From: Rhodospirillum sp047263945
GTDB lineage: Bacteria > Pseudomonadota > Alphaproteobacteria > Rhodospirillales > Rhodospirillaceae
Assembly (NCBI RefSeq): GCF_047263945.1
Contig: NZ_JBLAVB010000004.1
Coordinates: forward strand, 186,001-250,000
Reading direction: 5' to 3'
Length of the DNA stretch: 64,000 nt
Of the stretch, positions 14,882 to 24,463 are shown in pieces; position 1 is the stretch's first letter, and every line of letters starts with the position of its first letter. The notes beneath the pieces are model-generated. The model did not search any database and was not told the origin of the DNA. It was given only the letters and a program-made list of their open reading frames with translations. Position numbers and translations under genes: made by a program.

Positions 14882-16726
14882 TCAGAAGAACAGCGTCAGC
14901 CGCGCTTGGGCCGAGAGGTTCCCGCGCCTGGTGTCCGGGCCGTCGGTGAGCGCGACACCAAGAAAGGCGCCCGCCTGGAGGCGATTGGACAGAGCATAGT
15001 CCAGCCCCCCGCCGACCCCCAGAAGGGTGGCGTTGGCGTCGACTGTGGCTTTATCCACATTGAATTTATGGCCATAACTCAGGTCTAGAAAGGCGTAGGG
15101 GGACAGGACATCGCGGATGGCCCCCACTCCGGGCAGATCCGTCACACCGGCCAGGGCCAAAGGTGAGAAGGTCGGCGCCCTCAGTTCATCGCGCAGAACA
15201 AAACCCGTGTCGAAGGACCCATCGTCCAGACTAAAACCTCGGGTCGCGTAATACCCGCCAAGGCTCATCTGCTCGGTATCGGGCAGAGCCTGTCCCGCGA
15301 TCTGGGCCTGACCGTCGGTTTTCAAAGTGAACCCGCTTGGCCCACCAAACCGATCGAGGGGCGTGGACCGTTTCACCGCACCAAAGCCATAGGCGTATTG
15401 TGCGCTTGTCACGCGGCCATTGGAATAGGTGCTCCAGGCGGCGTCCGTGTTGTCCTTGAGGAGCCCACCCGGGTTGCCGACCACCCGAAGGTCGATTTCC
15501 GTCGATCCGCCAGTGCCATCGGTCCATCGGCCGGACCACCCCAGACTGAGGTCAAAGACCTGGGCGGATCCCTTGGCCACAGTGGTCCCAAGATAATCCG
15601 TTTCCCGCTGCAACCATTTGGGCGCGACCCCGATACGAACATCCCCCCATCCAGCCCGATCGGGAAAAATATTGGACAGGGCCGACCGATAGGCCACGGG
15701 CAATTCGAAAGCCGTATTTTTAAAGGTGAACAGGCCGTCGAAAGCATCCTGGCTGGTCGCAACGAAACTGGGGCTGATTTCGATGGCTTGGCGATCGAAG
15801 GTCGGCAGGGTGATCCGCCCGGCGTGACTCAGATAGGATGGCCTGTCGTCGTCCGGCAGGGTGATGGAAGCCGGATCGATAAAGACATCGCCGCTTGCCG
15901 TCATCTGATAGGACAGGGTCAGGTCGTTCAACGCCTCGACGCCAACCAGCGCGCCCAGGAAATACCGATTCTGGTCCGTCGTCTTGGTTCCGGTGTTGGA
16001 CCATCCGGCAAAGGCGGAAACGGGCATCTCGCGGCTCACATCCAGGGTCAGATCAGATAACCCAGGCTGGGACCCCGGCTCGAAGACACCGTCCACCCGA
16101 CGGAAGGGAAAACGGTTGAGCCACTCCAGATCCTCGGCGATCTGATTGGCGTCGATGGGCGCCCCTGCGGGGACGCGCACCCGACCAGTCAGGGAGGCGT
16201 CAGACGCGGACATCGGGGATTTGCCGTTCCCTTCAACCCGGACCTCTCCGGTACGAAAGTGTACCAGACGCAGACGCACAACGCCCGAAGTGATGTCCTG
16301 GGGCGGTGTCGTAACAGAGAGGAAGGGACGGCCGGCCCGACGGTAGACCTTGGACACGGCGGCCTCAATCTCGGACAGCACTTGCCGTGACAGGGGTCCG
16401 CCAAGGAAGGGGCTAACCGCCTCGGTCAGCTCGGCGACCGCGACATGGGGCTCACCAGACAGGGTGACCCCCATGGGCGGGCTATCGCCGATCGGAACAT
16501 CCAGGCCGATGAGGAAGCGGACCCCCGATAGGGTGACACCCAAGGGGGTGGCGTCTTCACCGGTGATGTCCGGCATCTCCCCCAAATGAAGACCGCCGCC
16601 GGTATCCTGGGCGGCCGGTGGTGGCGACCGTTCAAGGGCAGTTTGGGCCCAGGCAGACGAAAGAGGAAGAAGACCGAGGCCCAGAAGAAACAGCCAAAGG
16701 GAGGAGGTACGACCGGGACCCATCAT
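14882..16726 (-). CDS. TpsB-type outer-membrane transporter (ShlB/FhaC/HecB family)
   Basis: The product is 614 residues, close to the family norm. A signal peptide spans about 1-27 (ending SSAWA). One or two POTRA-like domains follow at about 60-215, and a 16-stranded beta-barrel from about 225 to a terminal Phe (ARLTLFF), as expected for outer-membrane proteins. The L6-type motif region GGYYATRGFSLDDG is present. It should bind and secrete the TpsA exoprotein encoded just upstream. The start codon overlaps the tpsA stop in an ATGATG context, so translation is probably coupled. A GVTLSG hexamer occurs twice in the N-terminal region (about residues 63-90), perhaps a small internal duplication. 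Confidence 0.92.
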   Translation of the reverse strand: MMGPGRTSSLWLFLLGLGLLPLSSAWAQTALERSPPPAAQDTGGGLHLGEMPDITGEDATPLGVTLSGVRFLIGLDVPIGDSPPMGVTLSGEPHVAVAELTEAVSPFLGGPLSRQVLSEIEAAVSKVYRRAGRPFLSVTTPPQDITSGVVRLRLVHFRTGEVRVEGNGKSPMSASDASLTGRVRVPAGAPIDANQIAEDLEWLNRFPFRRVDGVFEPGSQPGLSDLTLDVSREMPVSAFAGWSNTGTKTTDQNRYFLGALVGVEALNDLTLSYQMTASGDVFIDPASITLPDDDRPSYLSHAGRITLPTFDRQAIEISPSFVATSQDAFDGLFTFKNTAFELPVAYRSALSNIFPDRAGWGDVRIGVAPKWLQRETDYLGTTVAKGSAQVFDLSLGWSGRWTDGTGGSTEIDLRVVGNPGGLLKDNTDAAWSTYSNGRVTSAQYAYGFGAVKRSTPLDRFGGPSGFTLKTDGQAQIAGQALPDTEQMSLGGYYATRGFSLDDGSFDTGFVLRDELRAPTFSPLALAGVTDLPGVGAIRDVLSPYAFLDLSYGHKFNVDKATVDANATLLGVGGGLDYALSNRLQAGAFLGVALTDGPDTRRGNLSAQARLTLFF

Positions 16727-19700
16727 TGATCGGCTTCCTTGAAGCGAAGAAAAGCACCGACCTGCCGGTTTTCGACGGGAGGCTGGGTGTTAAATTCGGA
16801 CGGAATGAAGCCCGCCGGTGTGGGAACCGGAGAAGACCCGCCCGCCGAAGGCACGCCGAAGGAACCACCCCCCGATCCCAGCCCCACCCCCTCGGTGAAA
16901 ACGAGACCCGCTTCGGATGCTCTGATAGGCGGCGAAGAAAGGGCCAATGTGGGGGTCGTCAATGCGGGTGTCGGTGTGGGCGTTCCTGTGGATGTCGGTG
17001 CTGGTGAGGGCGTCGACCCTGGTGTGGGGGTCGGTGTCGGCTCCGGTGTGGGGGTCGGTGTCGGCTCCGGTGTGGGTGTGGCTGTCGGCCCCGGTGTGGG
17101 TGTGGCTGTCGGCCCCGGTGTGGGGGTCGGTGTCGGCTCCGGTGTGGGGGTCGGTGTGGGGGTCGGTGTGGGCGTTGGTGTGGGCGTTGGTGTGGGCGCC
17201 GACACAGAGGCCGTACCATACAAAACGCGATAGACCCTCCCTAAGGCGCTGGTCTTGGTGCCGTTGACCGTGGTCAGGGTCGGGGTCTGCGTTCCTCCGG
17301 TCAGGGGAGTGGAGGTGGTCACCGTTTGCCCCGTGACGTCCAAGCTATCGCCAACGGCCCCAAAGACATAGGATCCCGGCCCCCCTGCGGACGTGGTTAC
17401 AGCGGTGACCTGCGCCGTGGACGTCCCCGCAGTGCCACTGGCCGTGAAGGTCTTGACCCAGAGGATTGGAGCCAGGGCATAGAGTTCGGGATAATACCCC
17501 GCGCTCGATGGCGCCCAAGCGGTATCAAAGTCCCATCCTGTAGCCGCCGTCTTGAAGGTGGTGCCGTCCTGGAACTGGGTCGTCGTCAGCCCCGCAACCC
17601 CCGTCGTGCTGCCCGTTCCGACCCCCGTCGTGAGACCGCTGGTCGTCTTGTCCCAGAAGGATGCCGTAACCGTGCCCTCTCTGTTTCCGACCAATCCTCC
17701 AACCGAGGCCTCGTTGCCGGTCGCTGTCCCCGTGGCATAGACGTTCGTCAGATTCCCCCCACTGCCGTTCCACCCGACGAACCCTCCGACGGCGTCATTG
17801 CCCTGCACCCCACCGGTCGCATAGGCGTTCGTGACGGTGCCAGCGTTCCAGCCGGCAAATCCACCGACATAATGGGCGCTACTGACACCTCCAGTCGCAT
17901 AAGCGTTGGTAATCGAAGCCCGATTGCCTCCGACAAGTCCACCGACGGCAACGACTGTGCCTGCAGTCCCCCCCCCTGAAACGGTTCCGGTGGCATAGAC
18001 GTTATTGATATCACCGCTCAAACTGTATCCGACAAGCCCTCCGAGATAATCATTCGTCCCTATCACGGAACCGGTTGCATAGGCGTTACTGATATTGCCA
18101 CTGCTGTACCCAACGAGTCCCCCGACATAGCCCGCCCCATTCACCATAGCGGCTGAATGGGCATTATTGATCGCGCCACCGGTAAAGTTCCCGATCACCC
18201 CCCCGACGTATTGCAAGCTCCCTTCGACGGATCCAGAGAAAGAGACGTTTTCGATTGACCCTCCTCCACTTCCGAAGAGACCACCGACGGAACCGACCCC
18301 TTTTACCTGAGCGGTCGCATGAACGTTTTTGACCACCCCATAGGAACTTCCCACGACCGCACCGACAGAGCCACCTCCCGTTACAATCCCACCGACGAGC
18401 CTGAAGTCGCGGAGAACCGAAGTACTGCCTCCCGCTCCAAACACACCAACTCCATAGGTCGATGGGGCATCAATCCACAGATTAGAGAGTGTGTGCCCGA
18501 GCCCGGCAAAGGTTCCATTGAGAGTGGTCGGGACGAGGGCGTTGGTATATTTGGTCCCTGTCGCATCCAAATCCACCGCCAAGGCATGATGCCCTGATGC
18601 GGCGGGATAGACTTTACTTTGAAAGTCCGCCATAGAGTGGACCAGGGTGTAGGCGACCAATCCACCCGTGGGGCCGATTTGCAGGGTCGCATTCGCACCC
18701 GACAGGGTAACCGAAGCCCCGCTGCCGATGCTGTAGTCCTTGCCCACCCCATATTCCAGCACCAACCCGGCATTGGCGCCCGTCGCCGTGAGACCGGCAT
18801 TGAGGACAATATCCCCACCGGCCTGGAGGGTCAGGGTCGTATCCTGATCCCAAGAGATCGCACTGGCCACCGTGAGGTTTCCGTCCTGGCTTCCCGTGGC
18901 CCCGGTCGATACCGTCACATTAGCCCCCGAGAGGGCCGTGGTCAGGGTAGAGACATTGAGTTTGCTATCGTCCCCGGTCGCCGTGGTGCCCGTCGTTCCG
19001 CTGTCAGCGTCGTTGGTGATGGTCAGGTTATGGGGATCGAGCAACAGGGTGCCCGTCTTCCCCTTCTCCGCCCGCAGATCCGTGACCCCCCGGTAGTCGA
19101 GGGCCGCCTTGCCCGACACCTCCGCCAAGCCTCCATCGCCGTCCCCTGCCCCTCGGGCGGAAATACGGCCCTCAAAGGAGGTCTTTTCATCGGACCAGAC
19201 GACCACGTCACCGCCTGCCCCAACCGTGCCATCGGCGGTCAACCTGGCGCCAGCCGCCACCGTTGTGGTCTTGGCCCTCGCCACCGTCACAGCCAGTGTC
19301 TTGGTGCTGGCCTTCCCCCCACCCTGGTAATCGCCGCCCACCAGAATGGTACCACCTGACGTACCGCTGGCGTCGAGGAAGGCGGTATCGGTCAGAGCCA
19401 CGGTCTCACCGGTGACAACCACAGCGCCGCCCGTGCCGTCCCCCTTCCTGGCCGTGAGGGTCCCCGCAACGGTGGTGCGTCCCCCCTCGCCCGACGTCAG
19501 AAAGAGTCGCCCCCCCTTCGTGGCCACGCCACTGGCATCGATGAGGCCGTCCGTATTGCCAGCAAGGGCGTAGACGTTGCCCCCATTGGCACGCAGCTCG
19601 GCGGTCGCCGCAGCAATGCGGCCTCTGTTCGTGGCCTCCGTATCCGCCCCACCGACCTTGACCAGCAACGTTCCGCCATTCACGGCGGTATCACTGATCA

Positions 19701-20439
19701 ACACCTCATATCCGGCGCCTAAACCAACCGTCCCGTTGGGCGCGGACAGCTTGCCCCGATTTTCCACCGCCCGGCCGATGAGCATGACATCCCCCCCCAG
19801 CGACCCGATGGATCCCGCGTTGATCACCGTCGCCGTCGAAGATCCGGCAACCGTCATATCGCCGCCGTCCAGGAAATCGGCGTCTGGAACATCCAGGGTT
19901 GAGGCGACGAAAGAGCCGCCGGTGGAGATCTGGCCCGTGGGCCCAACGGCAATGCCCGCAGGATTGACCAGGTAGACCGACCCCGTCGCGTTGAGGGAGC
20001 CATCAAGGCGGGAGGGAACGTGCCCCGTTACCCGGTTTAAAGTGGCGCCGGAGCCGTTATTGAACTGGACGGTCTTACCCTGGCCGATGGAAAAGCTGTT
20101 CCATCCGACAATCCCCCGCGCGGACTTTTGATCAATGACCAGGGTGCTGCCAGAGGGGCTCCGGATAACCACATCGCCCGCGCGGACCTGGCCTCCCTCC
20201 GGCAGGCTTTGGGCACGGGCCGGTGATCCTCCCCCCAAAAGAAGCCAAAGCCCCGGCATGACCGCCAGACAGGCGAGCAGAGCGGTCCCCCGTTTCATAC
20301 GCTGGCGAAAGCGGGGCTGACAGGCGGAAGGGAACAGGGAGCGGGCCATGCGGGGGCTCGTCGCGATCCGAGGGCAATGGACGCGGGTAAGACCCTGATG
20401 GCGAGGCCGGATCGGCCCATTGGATGGTTGTGTTGTCAT
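16723..20439 (-). CDS. TpsA-type exoprotein with haemagglutination-activity domain and GLUG repeats
   Basis: The mature secreted protein begins near ARAQSLPEGG. The N-terminal TPS secretion domain follows (VIDQKSARGIVGWNSFSIG, then LNRVTGHVPSRLDG and SVYLVNPAGIAVG), the part recognised by TpsB. After a beta-helix-like region, about ten GLUG-type repeats occur (GGLVGYSSGNISNAYATGSV and relatives). The C-terminus is a long Pro-Thr tract and a short tail. Start choice is uncertain: ATGs at 20439, 20349 and 20298 are all in frame and none has a clear ribosome binding site. The last gives a compact Sec signal (MKRGTALLACLAVMPG), while the others give a longer one. I list the outermost ATG. Likely roles are adhesion or biofilm formation; no toxin domain is seen. 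Confidence 0.88.
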   Translation of the reverse strand: MTTQPSNGPIRPRHQGLTRVHCPRIATSPRMARSLFPSACQPRFRQRMKRGTALLACLAVMPGLWLLLGGGSPARAQSLPEGGQVRAGDVVIRSPSGSTLVIDQKSARGIVGWNSFSIGQGKTVQFNNGSGATLNRVTGHVPSRLDGSLNATGSVYLVNPAGIAVGPTGQISTGGSFVASTLDVPDADFLDGGDMTVAGSSTATVINAGSIGSLGGDVMLIGRAVENRGKLSAPNGTVGLGAGYEVLISDTAVNGGTLLVKVGGADTEATNRGRIAAATAELRANGGNVYALAGNTDGLIDASGVATKGGRLFLTSGEGGRTTVAGTLTARKGDGTGGAVVVTGETVALTDTAFLDASGTSGGTILVGGDYQGGGKASTKTLAVTVARAKTTTVAAGARLTADGTVGAGGDVVVWSDEKTSFEGRISARGAGDGDGGLAEVSGKAALDYRGVTDLRAEKGKTGTLLLDPHNLTITNDADSGTTGTTATGDDSKLNVSTLTTALSGANVTVSTGATGSQDGNLTVASAISWDQDTTLTLQAGGDIVLNAGLTATGANAGLVLEYGVGKDYSIGSGASVTLSGANATLQIGPTGGLVAYTLVHSMADFQSKVYPAASGHHALAVDLDATGTKYTNALVPTTLNGTFAGLGHTLSNLWIDAPSTYGVGVFGAGGSTSVLRDFRLVGGIVTGGGSVGAVVGSSYGVVKNVHATAQVKGVGSVGGLFGSGGGSIENVSFSGSVEGSLQYVGGVIGNFTGGAINNAHSAAMVNGAGYVGGLVGYSSGNISNAYATGSVIGTNDYLGGLVGYSLSGDINNVYATGTVSGGGTAGTVVAVGGLVGGNRASITNAYATGGVSSAHYVGGFAGWNAGTVTNAYATGGVQGNDAVGGFVGWNGSGGNLTNVYATGTATGNEASVGGLVGNREGTVTASFWDKTTSGLTTGVGTGSTTGVAGLTTTQFQDGTTFKTAATGWDFDTAWAPSSAGYYPELYALAPILWVKTFTASGTAGTSTAQVTAVTTSAGGPGSYVFGAVGDSLDVTGQTVTTSTPLTGGTQTPTLTTVNGTKTSALGRVYRVLYGTASVSAPTPTPTPTPTPTPTPTPTPEPTPTPTPGPTATPTPGPTATPTPEPTPTPTPEPTPTPTPGSTPSPAPTSTGTPTPTPALTTPTLALSSPPIRASEAGLVFTEGVGLGSGGGSFGVPSAGGSSPVPTPAGFIPSEFNTQPPVENRQVGAFLRFKEADQ
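16964..17205 (-). repeat. Pro-Thr/Pro-Gly coding tandem repeat in tpsA
   Basis: About 240 bases of GGTGTGGGGGTC and GGTGTCGGCTCC type units (plus-strand view) encode alternating PT, PE and PG pairs. The units are multiples of six bases, so slippage would change stalk length in frame. It probably forms an extended linker near the end of the exoprotein. Confidence 0.85.
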
Positions 20440-20568
20440 CCCGGGAGTGTACCGGGGCACAAAACAGAGATCCTTGGCCGGGTGTCCAAAATCCTTTGTC
20501 CTGGCGTCTCCAGGGATTATGGGGATATCGAAAACCCCACCCAAGACCGCGACACAGGGGGGACGGAA

Positions 20569-21627
20569 TTAGGTCCCGAGATCCCGGATCCAACTGGCGA
20601 ATTCCGGCCCCGTGCTTTCTTCGAAACTGGCCAGCCGGTTTTCCCAGGTGGCTGCGTCCCTCGTCTCGATTCGGATCTGACTGGGAGAGGCACCGACCTG
20701 CTTGCGAAACGCCCGGCTGAACTGGGACTCGCTGGAAAACCCGCAGGCAAAGCCGATGGCCCCGACCCCCATGTGGTCGAACGTGGGGTCCATCAACAGA
20801 CGCATGGCGCGGCGCATGCGGCGCTCCCCGACATACCGAGCAATGCCACCGTAGGGTGCGAAAATGCGGTAGATCTGGGATCTGGAGATATGAAACCTCT
20901 CCGCCAGACTGTCCGGCGTCAAAGGTTCCGCAAGGTGCTTGTCAATGAACCGGCAGATGGATTTCCCAAGCGCCGCCGAAACCTGGGGGGATGCCTCTTC
21001 CCCCGCAATGGGCCGGTTCAGCAGCAGCCCATTGCGTATAAGGTCGAGGGTGGCTCCCATCGCTCCGCGAGCCTGAACCGGTTCCATCATCGGAACATGG
21101 CGCCACAAGGCCAGGATATGCTCGCCAAGGAAGCGCACCATCGTGTTTTCAACAGAAAGCCGCTTGCCGTGAAGGGTTGAGAGCCGATCCGACAGGGGGG
21201 GATTCAGGTCACGGGGAAGGACCAAAGTGAGGTTTTGGAAGTCTGTGGTGGTCATGGCATGGGATTGGTCCAGGTCGATGACCAACATATCTCCAGAGGT
21301 GATCGTCTGGTCACCCTGGCAGATGCCTCCGCCCGCCAGAAACAGCTGGACCAGGATATGGTCCATACCGTCCCGGGCAACGCGACGCGCATCCCTTTGA
21401 AAGGTTTGCCCCTCGGACCGGGTGATCCCAAAAACGACGGTCCCCAGGTTACAGGCCTGGATCTGGGCATCGATCGCCTTCCCCTGTCCCTCCCCCGGTA
21501 CAGACAGATCAAAGAGGACTCCCATATTCTCCCGCCAGGCATCATAGCGGTCCAGCGGGTCCAGCCGTGATGTGTCGAAATGGGTCATGGCGATGTCTGA
21601 TGGGGACCTTTGCAGCCCTGTATCCAT
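20569..21627 (-). CDS. AraC-family regulator with AraC-binding-like sensor domain
   Basis: The product is 352 residues. The N-terminal 200 residues form an AraC-binding-like domain (DILVQLFLAGGG, GDMLVIDLDQSHAM). The C-terminal 110 residues carry the two helix-turn-helices (LAERFHISRSQIYRIFAPYG and GVGAIGFACGFSSESQFSRAF). It lies upstream of tpsA and tpsB on the same strand, with a gap of about 130 bases, so it may regulate them or be co-transcribed with them. An ATG at 21585 is an alternative start that would remove 14 residues. A 7-bp inverted repeat at 21732-21755 lies upstream and may be its operator. Confidence 0.88.
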   Translation of the reverse strand: MDTGLQRSPSDIAMTHFDTSRLDPLDRYDAWRENMGVLFDLSVPGEGQGKAIDAQIQACNLGTVVFGITRSEGQTFQRDARRVARDGMDHILVQLFLAGGGICQGDQTITSGDMLVIDLDQSHAMTTTDFQNLTLVLPRDLNPPLSDRLSTLHGKRLSVENTMVRFLGEHILALWRHVPMMEPVQARGAMGATLDLIRNGLLLNRPIAGEEASPQVSAALGKSICRFIDKHLAEPLTPDSLAERFHISRSQIYRIFAPYGGIARYVGERRMRRAMRLLMDPTFDHMGVGAIGFACGFSSESQFSRAFRKQVGASPSQIRIETRDAATWENRLASFEESTGPEFASWIRDLGT

Positions 21628-21731
21628 GCGGTGTCCCCCTCCTCCTGGACATCGGGAAGGCCAAGTGTAGGCCCCACGGGTTTGACCACTGTGACCGCCC
21701 CTGAACCAAGGTCATGTCACGCAGGATCAAA

Positions 21732-21755
21732 TGATACCGTTATTCTCAGGTATCA
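21732..21755. promoter_or_regulatory. Inverted repeat upstream of the AraC gene
   Basis: TGATACC and GGTATCA are separated by ten bases. It could be an operator for the AraC-type gene or a weak hairpin after the upstream operon. Confidence 0.35.
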
Positions 21756-21799
21756 GACAATGGAAACCAGCGCTCCGGCAGCAGTACTCCCCCATCCAG

Positions 21800-22957
21800 T
21801 CATCCCAAGCGATCCCAGGCCTGATCCGCAGCGACCCCCAGGGTCGCGAGGTCGGCAAGGAAGCGGTCCGGGTCACAAAACAGGCCCTGATGCTGGACAC
21901 CCCGGTCCGCCCCGGGGTCCAGGATCTGGGCAACGCAGGCGGCCAGACAGGCGGCCGGCAGGTGGTCCGGGTCGCCGTGGGAGAGGGTCAGGGTTCCCTT
22001 GGTGGACCAGCCATCTCGGGATCCTTCTGCCTCCAGCGCCACCAGGATCCCCGTATGACGGCCCGGTTGAGTCAGGGCACGGGCCAGCAGGGCTTCAGAC
22101 AGGCTCCGGGCACCGACTTTATCCAGGAGCTGGGCAATGGGGACGGCCCAATAATCGGCCCAGGGGCCAAAACCGCACAGGTAAAAGCCGCAGTCCTGGA
22201 GGACGGGCAGACGGTCGCGCAACCCTCGCAATTCCCCGAGGAACACCGGATAGCCCACCCGCCTGGCAAAGGGCTCGGGAAGGCGGAAGATCGGAAAATA
22301 GCGGGACTGGAGCCTGCTCCATCGCCGTTCCGACAGGGTTCTGGGATTGCCCTTACGGGCGAGCAACAAATGCTCCCGGACCCTGTCCACACCCACACTC
22401 GACAGATCCTCCCCCGCCGACAGGGCCAGGGCAACGGTCAGGCGCTCCACCCGGTCCATGCGGGCAGCGGCCCAACGCCCCATCAGGGCCGCCAGCCCGG
22501 GCCGGGCGCCACCATCCGTGATGAAGGTCAGATTGGCGTCAGCCACCCGGTTCGACAGCTCGGCCAAGCCTTTGAGCTTGAGCGGCAGACTGAATTGGGC
22601 GTCTAGGAAATGGGCCCCCACCCGCAGAGCCGCCTGAGCCAAGGCAACCGCAGGAATGGACTCTGGGCCGACGGTCAGCACCACCAGACGCGCCCCCTCC
22701 AAGGCATGGGCCGCCCCGTTGGCTGTGGACAGATCGGCTGTCACCAGCTCCGCCTCGGGCAAGCGATCGCGGAGCCGGTCCAAGGCGGCGGGGTCCCTGT
22801 CAATCACCCGGAGCGGTGCACCGGTCAGCTCCGAGATGAGACTCGCGGTTTGGCCCCCCAACCGTCCGGCCCCCACCAGGGCGATGGGCCGAGGGTCGAA
22901 CAGGTCCTCACGCGGAGGCATGGCGGTCTCCCCCGCTTCGGTGTCCTGCGCCCTCAT
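21800..22957 (-). CDS. Saccharopine dehydrogenase-like NAD(P)-binding protein
   Basis: The product is a 385-residue cytoplasmic protein. The N-terminal Rossmann fold has IALVGAGRLGGQTASLIS at about 25-42, and an acidic residue after the second strand (RVIDRDP) suggests NAD preference. The rest matches the saccharopine-dehydrogenase-like superfamily, which also holds reductases of unknown substrate. The start overlaps the stop of the upstream SDR gene by four bases (ATGA), so the two form an operon and may act on successive steps. No lysine-pathway genes are nearby, so a true saccharopine function is not supported. Confidence 0.8.
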   Translation of the reverse strand: MRAQDTEAGETAMPPREDLFDPRPIALVGAGRLGGQTASLISELTGAPLRVIDRDPAALDRLRDRLPEAELVTADLSTANGAAHALEGARLVVLTVGPESIPAVALAQAALRVGAHFLDAQFSLPLKLKGLAELSNRVADANLTFITDGGARPGLAALMGRWAAARMDRVERLTVALALSAGEDLSSVGVDRVREHLLLARKGNPRTLSERRWSRLQSRYFPIFRLPEPFARRVGYPVFLGELRGLRDRLPVLQDCGFYLCGFGPWADYWAVPIAQLLDKVGARSLSEALLARALTQPGRHTGILVALEAEGSRDGWSTKGTLTLSHGDPDHLPAACLAACVAQILDPGADRGVQHQGLFCDPDRFLADLATLGVAADQAWDRLG

Positions 22958-23682
22958 AACAGGTGCTGGCCCCCGGTGATGTAGACCTCCGTGCCGGTCA
23001 CATAACCGAACTCCTCGGTGCAGAGGCGGAAAACGCAGGACGCCACGTCCTCGGGAACACCCATGCGGTCCAAGGGGATGCGGGGGATCAGGGCCTCATA
23101 TTCCGGAGCGAGCATACCGGTCTTGATTTCCCCCGGTGCCACGGCGTTGACACGCACCCCCAGATTGGCGAATTCCGCCGCCATCTCGCGGGTCAAACCG
23201 GACAGGGCGGCCTTGCTGGTGGAATAGGCCGATCCGGCAAAGGGATGGACATAATGCCCGGCAATGGAGGTGATATTGACGATGGCCCCCTTGCTTTTGC
23301 CCAGGGGGGTGGCGAAGGCCCGGGCGAGCCGCAGGGGAGCGAAGAAATTCAGCTCGAACACCTCCCGCCACCGGTCGAGGGATCCATTCAGAACCCCCAA
23401 CCGCTCCTTGAAAGAGGTTTTCGGGGAAACGCCGGCATTGTTGACCAAGGCATGGAGGGGATCCCCATCCAGGTGGTCGATGACCTGCTTGGTGAAGCCC
23501 TCAATGGCCGTGGGATCGGACAGGTCGACGGGAAAATGGGCGGTCCAGTTGCGGTCCAGCTTGCACTCCGCAGGCACATCGGCCCGGGCGCAGGTGATGA
23601 CGCGCCAACCTTCTGCCAGGAAGCGCACGGCGGTGGCATGGCCGATACCCCGGCTGGCGCCGGTAATGACAACGGTTTTCAT
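22954..23682 (-). CDS. Short-chain dehydrogenase/reductase
   Basis: The product is a 242-residue classical SDR. The cofactor motif TGASRGIGHA is at about 7-16, NNAG at about 86-89, the catalytic Ser near INITSIAG, and the Tyr-Lys pair in YSTSKAAL. The C-terminus has the usual TGTEVYITGGQ. It is probably an oxidoreductase for a hydroxy or keto substrate with NAD(P). It is translationally coupled to the saccharopine-dehydrogenase-like gene. The substrate is unknown. Confidence 0.92.
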   Translation of the reverse strand: MKTVVITGASRGIGHATAVRFLAEGWRVITCARADVPAECKLDRNWTAHFPVDLSDPTAIEGFTKQVIDHLDGDPLHALVNNAGVSPKTSFKERLGVLNGSLDRWREVFELNFFAPLRLARAFATPLGKSKGAIVNITSIAGHYVHPFAGSAYSTSKAALSGLTREMAAEFANLGVRVNAVAPGEIKTGMLAPEYEALIPRIPLDRMGVPEDVASCVFRLCTEEFGYVTGTEVYITGGQHLL

Positions 23683-23752
23683 GGAAGACTTCGTCCCAGG
23701 GGCGAGAGGGTTGAACCGACAGGGCCTTCCTCTCAGGTAGCATCTTCGCGCC

Positions 23753-23803
23753 CCGTTTCAAAGGGGCCTTGCCCCGGCCGGTTTCAAAGGGGCCTTGCCC
23801 CGG
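23753..23803. repeat. Two-copy hairpin tandem repeat
   Basis: GTTTCAAAGGGGCCTTGCCC occurs twice in tandem (units at 23753-23777 and 23778-23803). Each copy can fold through GGGGC and GCCCC. It lies between the divergent SDR and SRAP genes. Confidence 0.75.
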
Positions 23804-23829
23804 GACGAACCCCGAGGCAATTTGTCCTC

Positions 23830-24420
23830 ATGTGTGCACGCTATGACTTGACCAGTTCCACTATCCGCCTTGTCGAACGGTTCGGCCTGACCGTCCCGCC
23901 GGAAGTGATCCGAAAAGGCGAGGTGCGTCCGACAGACGCCGCGCCGATCATTGCGCCCGACCGCAAGGCCCGAATGTTCCGCTGGGGCCTGACGGTGGAT
24001 TGGGATCCCAAACCTCTGATCAACGCCCGGGCCGAAAGCCTGGAGGAGAAAGCCACCTTCCGCCCCCTCCTCCCCTTCCGCTGTCTGGTGCCCGTGGACG
24101 GCTGGTATGAATGGCGCAAGGAGGGAGCAACCCGTTTCAAGACCCGCATCGCTCCGCCCGAGGACGGCCCCTTCGCCTTGGCGGGGCTGGCCGATCCAGA
24201 CCGGGCACTGTTCACGGTGATCACCTGCGCCCCAGCCCCCAGCGTGGCCCCTGTGCATTCCCGGATGCCCGTCCTGCTCGCCGGACCGGAAGCCGAGGCC
24301 CGGTGGCTGGACATGAGTCTGGATTTCTCGGCGGCGGCCTTGGACCTGATGCCCTACAGGGGCGCCCTGAAGGTGGTAGAGGACCAGCCTTCACCGCCTC
24401 GGCAGGCATCCCTGTTCTGA
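23830..24420 (+). CDS. yedK: SRAP domain protein (abasic-site DNA-protein crosslink protein, YedK/HMCES type)
   Basis: The product is 196 residues. The initiator Met is followed by Cys2 (MCARYD), which after Met removal forms a thiazolidine with abasic sites in single-stranded DNA. The other catalytic positions are visible: Asn in INARAES, Glu in DGWYEWRK and His in VHSRMPVLL. It protects abasic sites during replication. Many homologues read MCGR; here Gly is Ala. The start is fixed because Cys must be residue 2. The stop is followed 43 bases later by the convergent MFS gene. Confidence 0.93.
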   Translation: MCARYDLTSSTIRLVERFGLTVPPEVIRKGEVRPTDAAPIIAPDRKARMFRWGLTVDWDPKPLINARAESLEEKATFRPLLPFRCLVPVDGWYEWRKEGATRFKTRIAPPEDGPFALAGLADPDRALFTVITCAPAPSVAPVHSRMPVLLAGPEAEARWLDMSLDFSAAALDLMPYRGALKVVEDQPSPPRQASLF

Positions 24421-24463
24421 CAACCGTCTTGAATCCGACGCGAAGACCGGTCCCGAAACCGGG

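Noticed and set aside
16947..17267. Plus-strand repetitive frame rich in Val, Trp and Ser
   Set aside because: It is the reverse strand of the Pro-Thr coding repeat in the TpsA exoprotein.
21800..22957. Lysine-pathway saccharopine dehydrogenase
   Set aside because: Only the superfamily fold is supported, and the operon partner is an SDR, not a lysine enzyme.
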